A stretch of 64,000 nt of DNA from Microbacter margulisiae (GTDB taxonomy: Bacteria > Bacteroidota > Bacteroidia > Bacteroidales > Paludibacteraceae), in contig NZ_JACHYB010000001.1 in assembly GCF_014192515.1 (NCBI RefSeq), positions 1,550,001-1,614,000 of the forward strand, written 5' to 3'. Made by a program: the position numbers and the translations under genes. Below the pieces are notes generated by a model. The model was not told the origin of the DNA. It did not search any database and worked only from the letters and a program-made list of their open reading frames with translations. Numbering within the stretch: position 1 is the first letter of the stretch; each line of letters opens with the position of its first letter. Below are positions 1 to 9,031 of the stretch, piece by piece.

Positions 1-1
1 C

Positions 2-205
2 TTCGGGCTAACAATAGCATTAATCTTCACGGCACGTTTTATCATTGAATTCTTCAAAGCTCCTCAGGAAGCTTTTGAACGGAATATGACACTCGATATG
101 GGACAATGGCTCAGCATTCCATTTGTTTTAATAGGTCTCTTTCTTGTTTGGAGAAGCTATAAAATTCCAAACCGAATCAAGTCAGTATCCTCGCATAAAA
201 AATAA
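2..205 (+). CDS. lgt: Prolipoprotein diacylglyceryl transferase, C-terminal fragment
   Basis: Lgt is the inner-membrane enzyme that transfers diacylglycerol from phosphatidylglycerol to the lipobox cysteine of prelipoproteins. The window opens inside the gene. The visible 67 codons read in frame from base 2 to TAA at 203-205. They contain the last part of the family signature ([13 protein letters not shown], then MGQWLSIPF) and a final membrane segment (VLIGLFLVW). The gene runs directly into an IS3-family element whose left end is not clearly defined, so the last 10-15 residues may be native or may come from IS sequence. Identification rests on the C-terminal motif only, but this motif is distinctive. 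Confidence 0.85.
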   Translation, partial: FGLTIALIFTARFIIEFFKAPQEAFERNMTLDMGQWLSIPFVLIGLFLVWRSYKIPNRIKSVSSHKK

Positions 206-239
206 CAGCAAAAACAAGCTGACTCAAAAGGATTATAGC

Positions 240-614
240 ATGTCCTTTAAATTATCGATTATTTCAGAGATAGAACGAGGAGATATCTCAGTCACATCAG
301 CTACGAAGAAATATGGTATACAGGGAAGATCCACAGTTGTTGGTTGGCTCAGAAAATATGGTACCTTTGATTGGGAAAATCAAACGCCGAGTAATATGCC
401 AAAAAGTAAAGATCAAAAGATCCTTGAATTAGAACAAAAGATCAAGGTTTTAGAAAAGCAAAAGGCATTTCTAGAAAAACAGGCAGAGCAATCTGATATG
501 AAAGCAGCTTTCTTTGACATGATGGTTGATATGGCAGAAAAAGAGTACAATATCTCTATCCGAAAAAACTCTTTACCCGAACAGTCGACCGATTCAGCCA
601 AGAAAACAAAGTGA
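240..614 (+). CDS. IS3-family transposase OrfA (HTH subunit)
   Basis: This is the small DNA-binding subunit of an IS3-type transposase. An N-terminal helix-turn-helix (residues about 1-60 of the ATG-240 form, with KKYGIQGRSTVVGWLRKYG) is followed by a leucine-zipper-like coiled coil (KILELEQKIKVLEKQKAFLE), the usual IS3 OrfA layout. The start is uncertain. ATG at 240 is the only good codon, but the frame is open upstream through [15 protein letters not shown], which looks like genuine OrfA sequence, back to a TTG at 144 inside lgt. A former start may correspond to the ATA at 195. The stop TGA (612-614) overlaps the GTG start of orfB. Confidence 0.75.
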   Translation: MSFKLSIISEIERGDISVTSATKKYGIQGRSTVVGWLRKYGTFDWENQTPSNMPKSKDQKILELEQKIKVLEKQKAFLEKQAEQSDMKAAFFDMMVDMAEKEYNISIRKNSLPEQSTDSAKKTK

Positions 615-1483
615 GCAAAACCTCCACCTGTGGATTGCTCGGGGTAAGTAGACAGGTTTATTATCGTTATTGTAGGTCAAAACAGAAGAAACAGGACAAG
701 GCAGAGCAAGTATTAACAATGGTTCGTCCCATACGGAAAAATATGCCCCGAATAGGATTCAGGAAGTTATATTATCTTCTTTATGAACCATTAATAGAAT
801 TACATGTTGGCCGTGACAAGTTTCTATCTATACTAAAGGCTAATCAGATGTTGATTAAACCAAAGAGAAATTATCGTATAACCACAGACTCCCACCATCG
901 TTTTAGAAAGCACAAGAATTTGGTGGCAGATATAGAACTGACCCATCCCGAACAGGTTTGGGTATCGGATATAACTTATATCGGGGGCAGGGACAGGAAC
1001 TGTTATCTGGCATTAGTTACAGATGCATATTCCAAAAAGATCATGGGTTATGATGTTTCTAATAGTTTGTCCACTGAAGGTTCTTTGAGAGCATTAAACA
1101 TGGCCATTAAACAAAAAAAATATAAAAACAAACTGATCCATCATTCGGATAGAGGATTACAGTATTGCAGTAACGATTATCAAAATGTATTGAAAAAGAA
1201 AAAGATTATACCAAGTATGACTGAGCATTATGACCCTTATGCCAATGCGATAGCTGAGAGGGTAAATGGGATATTAAAACAGGAGTTTTTTCTGGAGGAT
1301 TATCTGGTAGATATCAAAACAATGAAATTATTGGTAGAAGATGCTGTTCATATTTACAATACACAAAGGCCACACTGGTCGTGTTACATGAAAACACCTG
1401 AACAGATGCACTGCCAAAAAGAAATAAAAATTAGAAATTATAAAAAGCAAAACCTTATCAAGGCTAGCCTTGATAAGGTTTGA
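611..1483 (+). CDS. IS3-family transposase OrfB (DDE integrase)
   Basis: This is the catalytic transposase subunit, 290 aa with an rve integrase core. The catalytic triad is visible as D120 (WVSDITYI), D180 (HHSDRG) and E216 (NAIAERVNGILKQE). The D-E spacing is the classical 35 residues. An HTH_21-like segment precedes the core. The GTG start at 611 overlaps the orfA stop as GTGA, which suggests translational coupling; a -1 frameshift fusion as in many IS3 elements is also possible. The frame is intact, so the element could be active. The last ten codons are encoded by a perfect palindrome (1450-1481). Confidence 0.9.
   Translation: MSKTSTCGLLGVSRQVYYRYCRSKQKKQDKAEQVLTMVRPIRKNMPRIGFRKLYYLLYEPLIELHVGRDKFLSILKANQMLIKPKRNYRITTDSHHRFRKHKNLVADIELTHPEQVWVSDITYIGGRDRNCYLALVTDAYSKKIMGYDVSNSLSTEGSLRALNMAIKQKKYKNKLIHHSDRGLQYCSNDYQNVLKKKKIIPSMTEHYDPYANAIAERVNGILKQEFFLEDYLVDIKTMKLLVEDAVHIYNTQRPHWSCYMKTPEQMHCQKEIKIRNYKKQNLIKASLDKV
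1450..1481. repeat. Perfect 32-bp palindrome at the 3' end of orfB
   Basis: Bases 1451-1480 read AACCTTATCAAGGCT followed by its exact reverse complement, and one more A-T pair extends the palindrome to 32 bp. It encodes the last residues of OrfB and stops at the TGA. There is no spacer. In RNA it would fold as a long hairpin with a CTAG loop. It could act as a terminator for the IS, a shield against outside transcription or a protein-binding site; the sequence does not decide which. Confidence 0.7.
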
Positions 1484-1541
1484 TAAAAAGAGTATTTTTG
1501 TTCAATAAACCTGTAACGGTTTTTTAGGACTAGTCACTTGT

Positions 1542-2459
1542 CTACTGAATATCTTCTCTATTAAACGGAGTCATCTGATAGACAAAATAATTCAACCAAT
1601 TTGTAAATAGCAGATTGGCATGTCCCCGCCACCTAACTAAAGGGGGATTTTCAGGATTATCATCTCTGTAATAATGACGAGGTAATTCAATGGAAAGACC
1701 TTTTGCCACATCCCTTTGATATTCCTGATCAAGCGTATCAGGGGCATATTCAGCATGCCCTGTAATAAAAAATTCTCGGCCATTACGGGCCATAACCATG
1801 TACACACCGGCTTCGTCCGATTCAGATAATATAGTTAGTTCCGGCTTTGAAATAATATCATCCCGCTTAATTTCAGTGTGGCGACTGTGTGGAACATAGA
1901 AAGTCTCATCAAATCCTCTAAAAATTGGATTTAAAGGTTCATTCAACGAATGTTCAAACACTCCAAACATTTTTTCCGACAAAATATATTTAGGAATATC
2001 ATAGAAATAATGCAGGCCAGCCTGAGCTGCCCAGCAAATGTAAAAAGTCGATGTTACATGTGTCCTAGCCCAAGAAAAGATTTCTGTCAATTCACTCCAA
2101 TAGTTTACTTCCTCAAAATCAAGCATTTCAACAGGAGCGCCTGTAATAATCATGCCATCATACTTGCCATTACGAATAGAATTGAACGTTTTGTAAAACA
2201 TCGTCATATGTTCCATTGGTGTATTTTTGGAAATATGACTTTTCATTTTTAAAAAATCAATTTCGACCTGAAGTGGCGTATTGGACAACAATCGAATCAA
2301 ATCAGTCTCCGTTGTGATTTTAATCGGCATTAAGTTCAGAATCACGATTTTCAAAGGACGGATATCTTGGGTTAATGCACGCGAAGCATCCATCACAAAA
2401 ATATTTTCGTGCTTCAATTGTTCAACGGCAGGTAATTTATCAGGAATATTAACAGGCAT
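1542..2459 (-). CDS. metA: Homoserine O-acetyltransferase of the MetA/HTS family
   Basis: This 305-aa enzyme acylates homoserine at the first committed step of methionine biosynthesis. The catalytic Cys142 (YICWAAQAG), His235 and Glu237 (TGHAEY) sit at the standard family positions. Residue 111 is Glu (TGAPVEMLDFEEV), which by the published structure-based rule marks acetyl-CoA users; succinyl-CoA users such as the E. coli enzyme have Gly there. The product is therefore probably O-acetylhomoserine despite the usual succinyltransferase annotation. It lies 11 bp after murI and probably ends the ribE-peptidase-murI-metA run. The IS3 element ends five bases beyond its stop. Confidence 0.93.
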   Translation of the reverse strand: MPVNIPDKLPAVEQLKHENIFVMDASRALTQDIRPLKIVILNLMPIKITTETDLIRLLSNTPLQVEIDFLKMKSHISKNTPMEHMTMFYKTFNSIRNGKYDGMIITGAPVEMLDFEEVNYWSELTEIFSWARTHVTSTFYICWAAQAGLHYFYDIPKYILSEKMFGVFEHSLNEPLNPIFRGFDETFYVPHSRHTEIKRDDIISKPELTILSESDEAGVYMVMARNGREFFITGHAEYAPDTLDQEYQRDVAKGLSIELPRHYYRDDNPENPPLVRWRGHANLLFTNWLNYFVYQMTPFNREDIQ

Positions 2460-2470
2460 AATGATCAGTT

Positions 2471-3310
2471 TTATACCACAACATGAGTGGCAATAACAGG
2501 TTCATTTATAAACAAAGATGCCGAAGCAGCGAATTTTTCTTCTGATTCGGTCGTCAAAAAATGACATGATCCATTCTTTGCACAGCGTTGCTCCATATCA
2601 GGATGTCGATATAAATAATCGGACAAGCGGTCAGCCACAATTTTTCCCTGTACAATTAACGACACATGAGAAGGAGTAAATTGCCGTATCTTATTCAATA
2701 GTAAAGGGTAGTGCGTACATCCCAATACCAGTGTATCAATTTCAGGATCAACAGAAAATAAATGATTCAAATGTTTTTCAACAAAGTAATCAGCACCCGG
2801 AGAATCATATTCTCCATTTTCGACCAAAGGTACCCACATGGGACAAGCTTCTCCCGTAACAATTATATCCTGAAATAATTTGGCTATTTCCATCGGATAA
2901 GAAAGCGACTGGATAGTTCCTGTTGTACCAACTAAACCCACATGGCGTGTTTTTGTCAAGGTTCCGATAGCTTCTGCTGTTGGACGAATAACACCTAACA
3001 CGCGCCTGTCAGGATCAATATTGGGTAAATCATTTTGTTGAATTGTACGTAAAGCCTTAGCAGAAGCTGTATTACAAGCCAACAGCACAAGCCTGCAATT
3101 CAGGCTGAATAACTTCTTTACACATTCCAGAGTATATTGATATACTACTTCAAATGAACGTGTTCCGTAAGGAGTTCGTGCATTATCTCCCAAATATAGA
3201 TAGTCGTATTGTGGCATCTGCTCCCGTATAGCATTCAATATCGTCAATCCGCCATATCCGGAATCGAAGATACCAATAGGGCCTGTTGCTGAATTAGATC
3301 GTGTTACCAT
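2471..3310 (-). CDS. murI: Glutamate racemase
   Basis: MurI interconverts L- and D-glutamate and supplies D-Glu to MurD for peptidoglycan synthesis in the cytoplasm. The 279-aa protein has the two-domain Asp/Glu racemase layout. GIFDSGYGG (residues 13-21) carries the catalytic-site Asp and Ser, LACNTAS carries the first catalytic Cys79, and GCTHYPLL carries the second, Cys198, followed by His200. YLGDNARTPYG is also present. It lies 10 bp after a secreted peptidase gene and 11 bp before metA, so cotranscription is likely. Confidence 0.95.
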   Translation of the reverse strand: MVTRSNSATGPIGIFDSGYGGLTILNAIREQMPQYDYLYLGDNARTPYGTRSFEVVYQYTLECVKKLFSLNCRLVLLACNTASAKALRTIQQNDLPNIDPDRRVLGVIRPTAEAIGTLTKTRHVGLVGTTGTIQSLSYPMEIAKLFQDIIVTGEACPMWVPLVENGEYDSPGADYFVEKHLNHLFSVDPEIDTLVLGCTHYPLLLNKIRQFTPSHVSLIVQGKIVADRLSDYLYRHPDMEQRCAKNGSCHFLTTESEEKFAASASLFINEPVIATHVVV

Positions 3311-3320
3311 CTTTGCGATA

Positions 3321-4982
3321 TCACTGTTTTCGATTATCCAACTCTGCCTGGGTTTTCACACGAAACTCATCAGGATTGGCTTGAATAATCTGGCGTTTAA
3401 AATCATCCGGATAACCCGGTCTGTCAATTGTAGGAGGAATGCCTGCGGCATTTTGTACAAACTTTCCGTCTTTTTCAACCTTAATATTGCCATCCATATA
3501 TTTCACCATCAGATACTCTCCCAGCTTTTTCCAGGCATGAGTAACAGCCTCAGCTTGATCATCACTAAACTCAGTGAGAAAATCGCAGGCAGCTGTTGTA
3601 TCTGTTTCCATTAAATAAGCAGCTGCTTTATCAACAGCAGGAGTTAAAATGGTAAATTTATTTTCCCACTTGGATTGTTCTTTATTAATATCCTGGATCA
3701 TATAACAATATTTGCTATATGCCATATTAGAAACCCAATTGAAAATCCAAAATGCTGATGTCCATGAAAATTTCAATAAACTTCCATTGGTTGGAGAAAA
3801 ACATTCAGGAACTTTATTAATTCCGCAATACATTGGCACGTATTCCGAACAAGCAGCATCGTCCACTCCAAACCAAAGAATTCCCCCTACAGGATCAGGT
3901 AACCATCGACGCATTTCCGCCACAAAGGTAAAACCTGTTTGATAAGTTGCAGTTGGCCGTTCATGTAAATATTCTTTCCCGTTATATGTCCATACTAATG
4001 GACTGCATCGTAAAGGCGAACCAAAAGGGCCAGCCCCTACTCCCTTTGTGATATCAAATTCAGTACCTTCAAAACGGTCACGCATGTCAAGCATTAGTTC
4101 ATGTAATGTTACTTTATGTGAAGGTTTGATCCACAATGGCATACGCTCTTTTGTTTCACCTTTCACATAGGTAATATATTTATTCATTGTGGTATCCATC
4201 TTTCTAAAGAAAGACCATACGCGAGCTTCGCAAGCGCGTAAAGCTACATAATCTAAGGGGGCATATGTATCTGAAAAACTGAAATCTTTATTTGTGCCGT
4301 TATAATAACCTTTAGATCGGGCAAACGAGATAACATCAGGTGCGTACAGACAATTTTTTGGATCATCCAACGGGAAAGTGGTAATCCGTGCCTGATTTGC
4401 ATGTGCCGAAACGCAATCATCAGGAATACGTTCAGCGACCCACACTGCCCCTTTATTTTTGGGCCCTTTACCTATCATTTCGAGGATCCAGACTTCTTCA
4501 GGATCTCCAATTGAGAATGATTCACCTTCACTTCCATATCCGTACTCATTTACCAACGAGGCCATTACCTTAATGGCTTCTCTCGCAGTACGTGAACGCT
4601 GTAAAGCAATATACATGAGACTGCCATAATCCAGTACAGCTGTTGTATCAACTAATTCAGGCCTTCCACCAAAAGTAGTTTCGGCAATCGTAACTTGATA
4701 TTGATTCATATTTCCTACCACAGAATACGTATGCTCAGCTTGCTTGATCTGGCCACGGTAGTTTCCTGTATCCCAATCGTAAATATCCATCATAGCACCT
4801 TTAGGATAATTGGCAGCAGGACGATAATAAAGCGCTCCAAACAAGAAATATGAATCGGCATTATAAGTTATATAAGCAGCTCCAGTTGCACTGGCATCTT
4901 TACCGACTAAAAAGTTAGTACATGCATAGGGGCGCGAAACAATAACGGTTAATAATAAAATGAGAAAGAAGAATTTTTTCAT
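3321..4982 (-). CDS. Secreted C69-family dipeptidase (Ntn hydrolase)
   Basis: This is a peptidase of the C69/U34 family, known for dipeptidase activity, probably exported. The start at 4982 gives MKKFFFLILLLTVIVSRPYA as a signal peptide, followed at once by Cys21 (CTNFLVGKDA). In this N-terminal-nucleophile family the cysteine exposed by processing is the catalytic residue. An upstream in-frame ATG at 5018 would bury the signal peptide and was rejected. The mature part carries the family's YNADS and FGGRPELVD segments and is about 530 residues, a normal size. It sits between ribE and murI with no visible separate promoter. Its substrate is unknown. Confidence 0.87.
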   Translation of the reverse strand: MKKFFFLILLLTVIVSRPYACTNFLVGKDASATGAAYITYNADSYFLFGALYYRPAANYPKGAMMDIYDWDTGNYRGQIKQAEHTYSVVGNMNQYQVTIAETTFGGRPELVDTTAVLDYGSLMYIALQRSRTAREAIKVMASLVNEYGYGSEGESFSIGDPEEVWILEMIGKGPKNKGAVWVAERIPDDCVSAHANQARITTFPLDDPKNCLYAPDVISFARSKGYYNGTNKDFSFSDTYAPLDYVALRACEARVWSFFRKMDTTMNKYITYVKGETKERMPLWIKPSHKVTLHELMLDMRDRFEGTEFDITKGVGAGPFGSPLRCSPLVWTYNGKEYLHERPTATYQTGFTFVAEMRRWLPDPVGGILWFGVDDAACSEYVPMYCGINKVPECFSPTNGSLLKFSWTSAFWIFNWVSNMAYSKYCYMIQDINKEQSKWENKFTILTPAVDKAAAYLMETDTTAACDFLTEFSDDQAEAVTHAWKKLGEYLMVKYMDGNIKVEKDGKFVQNAAGIPPTIDRPGYPDDFKRQIIQANPDEFRVKTQAELDNRKQ

Positions 4983-5068
4983 GCATATTCTGGTTAGATC
5001 ACTTTTACACAAGAGCAATGCATTTGACTAGTGGAAAACAGACAATATTACAACATTTACGAAAAACA

Positions 5069-5680
5069 TTATGCCTTATGACGATCGCCTATCAAACGAC
5101 TGATATATTTACCAATGATGTCGAACTCTAAATTTACTACAGAGCCAACGGTAATCTGATTAAAGTTGGTATGCTCGTAAGTGTACGGAATAATTGCAAT
5201 TGAAAAGCTATTGGGTTTTGAATGTACCACTGTCAGACTCACCCCGTTAACAGCAACAGAACCTTTCTCCACAGTTACGTAACCTTGTGCTTTCATTTGT
5301 GAAGTTGTTTTATAACTAAATGTGTAATACCAACTTCCATTTGCCAACTGCACATCTGTACACATAGCAGTCTGATCCACATGGCCTTGCACAATATGTC
5401 CATCTAATCGTCCATTCATTAGCATGCTACGTTCCAAATTCACTTTGCTTCCAATTTGCAAAAGTCCTAAATTAGATTTGTCCAAAGTCTCTTGTATGGC
5501 AGTGACAGTATATATATCATTTTTGATATCAATCACTGTTAAGCAAACTCCATTGTGAGCAATGCTCTGATCAATTTTGAGCTCATTCGTAAACGAACAA
5601 CGTAATGAAATGTTCAAATTGCTATTGTCATAGCTTAATGCGACTACCTCAGCCGCTTCTTCAATAATACCAGAAAACAT
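5069..5680 (-). CDS. ribE: Riboflavin synthase, alpha chain
   Basis: Riboflavin synthase dismutates two 6,7-dimethyl-8-ribityllumazine molecules into riboflavin and a pyrimidine product. The 203-aa protein starts MFSGIIEE and holds two lumazine-binding repeats (about residues 1-97 and 98-190). Each repeat has the expected segments: NGVCLTVID, then LDGHIVQGHVD in the first; NGVSLTVV, then VNLEFDIIGKY in the second. It heads the minus-strand run toward metA and has a good promoter about 120 bp upstream. Its 5' leader is structured but is not an FMN riboswitch. Confidence 0.95.
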   Translation of the reverse strand: MFSGIIEEAAEVVALSYDNSNLNISLRCSFTNELKIDQSIAHNGVCLTVIDIKNDIYTVTAIQETLDKSNLGLLQIGSKVNLERSMLMNGRLDGHIVQGHVDQTAMCTDVQLANGSWYYTFSYKTTSQMKAQGYVTVEKGSVAVNGVSLTVVHSKPNSFSIAIIPYTYEHTNFNQITVGSVVNLEFDIIGKYISRLIGDRHKA

Positions 5681-5723
5681 TTTCGTATGAATTTGTGGTT
5701 AGATATTCAAATATGCATTTAAC

Positions 5724-5770
5724 ATGAGAAATCCATTAAAAATCTGTAATATTGCAGATTATATTCTCAT
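5724..5770 (-). promoter_or_regulatory. Structured 5' leader of ribE
   Basis: Between the predicted ribE start of transcription (near 5797) and its ATG, two nested inverted repeats occur: TTCTCAT/ATGAGAA (5764-5770 with 5724-5730) around AATCTG/CAGATT (5741-5746 with 5755-5760). The conserved core of the FMN riboswitch is absent. The structure could be regulatory or incidental. Confidence 0.35.
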
Positions 5771-5802
5771 TCATTTTTCATATTGTAACTAAAAAAGAGG
5801 TA

Positions 5803-5834
5803 CAAATGTATGAAAAGAGAGCTGAATAGGCAAA
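5803..5834 (-). promoter_or_regulatory. Bacteroidota-type promoter for ribE
   Basis: On the minus strand TTTG (5831-5834), 20 bp, then TACATTTG (5803-5810) match the Bacteroidota -33/-7 consensus. Transcription would start near 5797, about 117 nt before ribE. Confidence 0.7.
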
Positions 5835-5881
5835 TTTAAAACAACAATCTCTTCTGTCACTTTATGCAACAGAAGAGATTG
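5832..5881 (-). terminator. Terminator of rpsT
   Basis: A perfect 13-bp stem (5869-5881 with 5845-5857) has an 11-nt loop. On the minus strand it is followed by TTGTTTTAAATTT. It lies 24 bp beyond the rpsT stop and overlaps the -33 region of the ribE promoter. Confidence 0.8.
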
Positions 5882-5904
5882 TAAATGTGAAATTAAAAAC
5901 CAAT

Positions 5905-6162
5905 TTATTTCGCCAATTTATTGACGTGCAAAGCTAATTTCGATTTTAGATTATTCGCTTTGTTTTTGTGGATCATGTTGCGTTTAGCCAATTTGTCAAG
6001 CATAGAAGCAACTTTTGGCAACATCGCAGCTGCTTCAGCAGGTTCTTTAACACTACGTAAAGCCCGTACAGCATTGCGCGCCGTCTTAGCGTAATAACGA
6101 TTGTGTAACCTTTTTTTTGCTGTTTGACGAATTCTTTTTACGGATGATTTGTGATTTGCCAT
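5905..6162 (-). CDS. rpsT: 30S ribosomal protein S20
   Basis: S20 is a primary 16S rRNA-binding protein of the small subunit. The 85-aa product starts [13 protein letters not shown], the standard S20 N-terminus, and is rich in Lys and Arg throughout. An in-frame ATG four codons upstream was not used because the family starts at MANHKS. The gene begins 27 bp after the 3' end of tRNA-Glu with no promoter between them. It is probably cotranscribed with the tRNA from the promoter at 6284-6314. A strong terminator follows. Confidence 0.96.
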   Translation of the reverse strand: MANHKSSVKRIRQTAKKRLHNRYYAKTARNAVRALRSVKEPAEAAAMLPKVASMLDKLAKRNMIHKNKANNLKSKLALHVNKLAK

Positions 6163-6188
6163 AATGTATTTCAATAATGTACGTTTTG

Positions 6189-6260
6189 TAGCCCATAGGG
6201 GAATCGAACCCCTCTTTCAAGAATGAAAATCTTGCGTCCTAACCGATAGACGAATGGGCC
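6189..6260 (-). tRNA. tRNA-Glu (anticodon TTC)
   Basis: A complete 72-nt cloverleaf reads on the minus strand from 6260. It has acceptor GGCCCAT with ATGGGCT (G1-U72 wobble), a D arm, an anticodon stem CAAGA/TCTTG around TTTTCAT (anticodon TTC), a T arm GGGG-TTCGATT-CCCC and discriminator A at 6189. CCA is not encoded. Confidence 0.96.
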
Positions 6261-6283
6261 AAATCGCTTTTTCAAAAGCGGTG

Positions 6284-6314
6284 CAAAGATAAGGCGCATA
6301 TTTGAAACTACAAA
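6284..6314 (-). promoter_or_regulatory. Promoter of tRNA-Glu and rpsT
   Basis: TTTG (6311-6314), 19 bp, TATCTTTG (6284-6291) on the minus strand exactly fit the Bacteroidota consensus. Initiation would be near 6278, about 18 nt before the mature tRNA. Confidence 0.8.
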
Positions 6315-6587
6315 ATAAGTCGAAGACTTTTTCTCGAATCTTTTTAGCATGCTCATGTCCCCGTTTTTCTGCTTATTAGGTAAAGAACGTCAGAAAGGGC
6401 GGATAAGCGCTCATGGCATAGCAATTGTTAACGGATAGTGCTTTCCCGGTTTATATGTATTATCTTGCATATGGAATTGGATAAACACGTGATTAATAGA
6501 TATTCCTTCATTCCGCAAAGGAAGATGGAAAGAAAGCAGCCAATGACACAGACTGACAAAATGACAACACAAAACTAATCTTTTGAC
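6315..6587. other. Divergent spacer between tRNA-Glu/rpsT and lon
   Basis: No gene is supported here. The stretch must hold the lon promoter, but the only -7-like sequence is an imperfect TATCTTG at 6461-6467 without a clear -33 partner. Confidence 0.5.
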
Positions 6588-9002
6588 ATGGACATTCTAC
6601 TAAATAAAATTTTGAGTAATGATTCAGATGAATCAACGGGCTATCTTTCGATTGTTGCAGACAATAGTGAATCGGAAAGTATAAATCTATCTCAAGATGA
6701 GCTAATTCCGGTTCTACCATTGCGCAACATGGTCATGTTTCCCAATGTAGTGCTTCCTATCGCCGTAAGCCGCAATAAGTCGCTGCGCTTAATCCGGGAA
6801 GTATATAAGAACAATGGCGTATTGGCAGCAACTACTCAGAAAGACATTAAGGTAGATGATCCTGGCTTATCAGATTTGTATCCCATTGGAACAATCGCTC
6901 GTATTGTTCGCATTTTAGAAATGCCGGATAACTCAACTACTGTTTTACTTCAGGGAATTACACGTTTTGAATTACTGGAAATAACTAGTAAAACTCCTTT
7001 TCATCAAGGATTTATCAAAACGATGACAGATCAAATTCCTAATGAAGATAACCGCGTTTTTGTTGCATTAATAGAAGCAATTAAAGATCTGGCAATCAAA
7101 ATCATTCAAAATTCAGGAACAATTCCACCAGAAACGACATTTGCAATCCGAAACATTGACAACCCGGAACAACTGATCAACTATATAACTGGTAATTTTG
7201 CGCTGAAAGTTACTGAAAAGCAAAGACTACTTGAAATAGATGATCTAGAAGAAAGAGGGTACCAACTATTGGAGATTTTGAACAAAGAATCCCAATTGCT
7301 TGAAATTAAAGCGAGTATTCAGTCAAAAGCGCGTGAAGACATTGATCAGCAACAACGTGAATACTTTTTACAACAACAAATGAAAACCATTCAAGACGAA
7401 TTGGGTGGAGGCACTTCAGAACAACAGATCAATGAAATGCGTGAAAAAGCAGCTTTAAAAAAATGGAATAAAGAAGTTGCAGAATTATTTGAAAAGGAAT
7501 TAAGCAAATTAGAGCGCACGCATCCACATTCTCCTGATTATCCGGTTCAAATGAATTATGTTGAAACGATATTAGAGCTTCCGTGGAACGAATACACAAA
7601 AGATAATTTTGATTTAAAACGAGCTAAACGAACACTTGACCGTGATCATTTTGGGTTGGAAAAAGTAAAAGACCGAATTTTAGAACATCTGGCCGTTTTA
7701 AAATTAAAAGGTGATCTCAAGTCTCCTATTTTATGCCTTTACGGCCCTCCGGGAGTTGGAAAAACTTCATTAGGAAAATCCATTGCAGAAACATTGAATC
7801 GAAAATATATTCGGATTTCATTAGGTGGGTTACACGACGAAGCCGAAATCAGAGGTCATCGCAGGACCTACATTGGCGCCATGCCGGGACGAATTATTCA
7901 AAATATCAAAAAAGCCGGTTCGGCAAATCCTGTCATAGTACTGGACGAAATTGACAAAGTCAACTCAGATTTCAAAGGTGATCCCTCTTCAGCCCTACTT
8001 GAAGTGTTGGATCCAGAACAAAATTCAACATTTCACGACAATTATCTGGATATTGATTTTGATCTTTCGAAAATTTTGTTTATTGCTACGGCAAACACTA
8101 TACAAACCATTTCGCAACCTTTATTGGATCGGATGGAATTGATTGATGTATCAGGATACATCACAGAAGAAAAAATCGAAATCGCTATACGTCACTTGAT
8201 TCCGCGCCAACGTGAAAACCATGGATTAACAAAAGAGCAATGTATATTATCCAAAGAAGCAGTACGTGCAATTATTGAATCTTACACACGCGAATCAGGC
8301 GTAAGAGAACTGGATCGTAAAATTGCAAAAATAATGCGTCAAATAGCCAAGAAGGTGGCTACCAACGAAACTTACGAAATAGATATTCCTGTTGAAGAAC
8401 TGAAGAATTACTTAGGAGCTCCATTATTCACTAAGGATTTATATGAAGGGAATGATTATATCGGAGTTGTTACAGGCTTGGCATGGACATCTGTAGGAGG
8501 CGAAATTCTTTTCATCGAAACTTCTTTGAGCAAATCAAAAGCGCCAACTCTAACCTTAACTGGCAATTTAGGAAATGTGATGAAAGAATCGGCTATTCTT
8601 GCTTTGGAATATATTAAGGCTCATGCAACACAGTTAAATATTGACGAATCTCTATTTGAAACGATGAACGTACATGTGCATGTCCCCGAAGGAGCAATTC
8701 CTAAAGATGGCCCATCTGCCGGAATCACAATGGTCACTGCCATGACATCTGCATTTACAGGACACAAAGTAAAAAAAGCATTGGCTATGACCGGCGAAAT
8801 GACCTTACGAGGGAAAGTATTGCCTGTAGGAGGTATAAAAGAAAAAATATTAGCAGCAAAACGTGCCAATATTAAGGAAGTTATTCTATGCCATGAAAAT
8901 CAGAAAGATATTGAGGAAATCAAATCATCTTATCTGAAAGGTCTTAAGTTTCACTTTGTCAGCGATATCCGGGAAGTATTAGATATTGCTTTAATCAAAT
9001 AA
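6588..9002 (+). CDS. lon: ATP-dependent Lon protease
   Basis: Lon is the cytoplasmic AAA+ serine protease that degrades misfolded and regulatory proteins. The 804-aa protein has the full LonA layout. The N-terminal substrate-binding domain begins near residue 40 ([12 protein letters not shown]). The Walker A motif is GPPGVGKT (386-393) and Walker B is VIVLDEIDK. The C-terminal protease domain has the catalytic dyad Ser710 (PKDGPSAG) and a Lys in GGIKEK (K753). It stands alone on the plus strand, followed by a clear terminator. No CIRCE-like or other heat-shock operator was recognised upstream. Confidence 0.97.
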   Translation: MDILLNKILSNDSDESTGYLSIVADNSESESINLSQDELIPVLPLRNMVMFPNVVLPIAVSRNKSLRLIREVYKNNGVLAATTQKDIKVDDPGLSDLYPIGTIARIVRILEMPDNSTTVLLQGITRFELLEITSKTPFHQGFIKTMTDQIPNEDNRVFVALIEAIKDLAIKIIQNSGTIPPETTFAIRNIDNPEQLINYITGNFALKVTEKQRLLEIDDLEERGYQLLEILNKESQLLEIKASIQSKAREDIDQQQREYFLQQQMKTIQDELGGGTSEQQINEMREKAALKKWNKEVAELFEKELSKLERTHPHSPDYPVQMNYVETILELPWNEYTKDNFDLKRAKRTLDRDHFGLEKVKDRILEHLAVLKLKGDLKSPILCLYGPPGVGKTSLGKSIAETLNRKYIRISLGGLHDEAEIRGHRRTYIGAMPGRIIQNIKKAGSANPVIVLDEIDKVNSDFKGDPSSALLEVLDPEQNSTFHDNYLDIDFDLSKILFIATANTIQTISQPLLDRMELIDVSGYITEEKIEIAIRHLIPRQRENHGLTKEQCILSKEAVRAIIESYTRESGVRELDRKIAKIMRQIAKKVATNETYEIDIPVEELKNYLGAPLFTKDLYEGNDYIGVVTGLAWTSVGGEILFIETSLSKSKAPTLTLTGNLGNVMKESAILALEYIKAHATQLNIDESLFETMNVHVHVPEGAIPKDGPSAGITMVTAMTSAFTGHKVKKALAMTGEMTLRGKVLPVGGIKEKILAAKRANIKEVILCHENQKDIEEIKSSYLKGLKFHFVSDIREVLDIALIK

Positions 9003-9031
9003 CAAACTCAGTACGATTCAGTTTAAAAAAC

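Larger units (their letters stand above)
195..1536 (+). mobile_element. IS3-family insertion sequence (boundaries approximate)
   Basis: Two overlapping frames, a small HTH orfA and a DDE orfB, form a typical IS3-family unit between lgt and metA. The probable right tip is the TAGTCA ending at 1536, five bases before the metA stop codon. Reverse-complementing the right end gives TGACTAGTCCTAAAAAACCG, and no good match is found on the left. The left part may therefore be degenerate or truncated into the lgt 3' end. A short AACC-GGTT hairpin with a T run lies at 1508-1525. No target duplication could be identified. Confidence 0.75.

Noticed and set aside
5681..5802. FMN riboswitch before ribE
   Set aside because: The conserved riboswitch core is not present.
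6171..6356. Minus-strand frame over tRNA-Glu
   Set aside because: It is the tRNA and its promoter read as protein.
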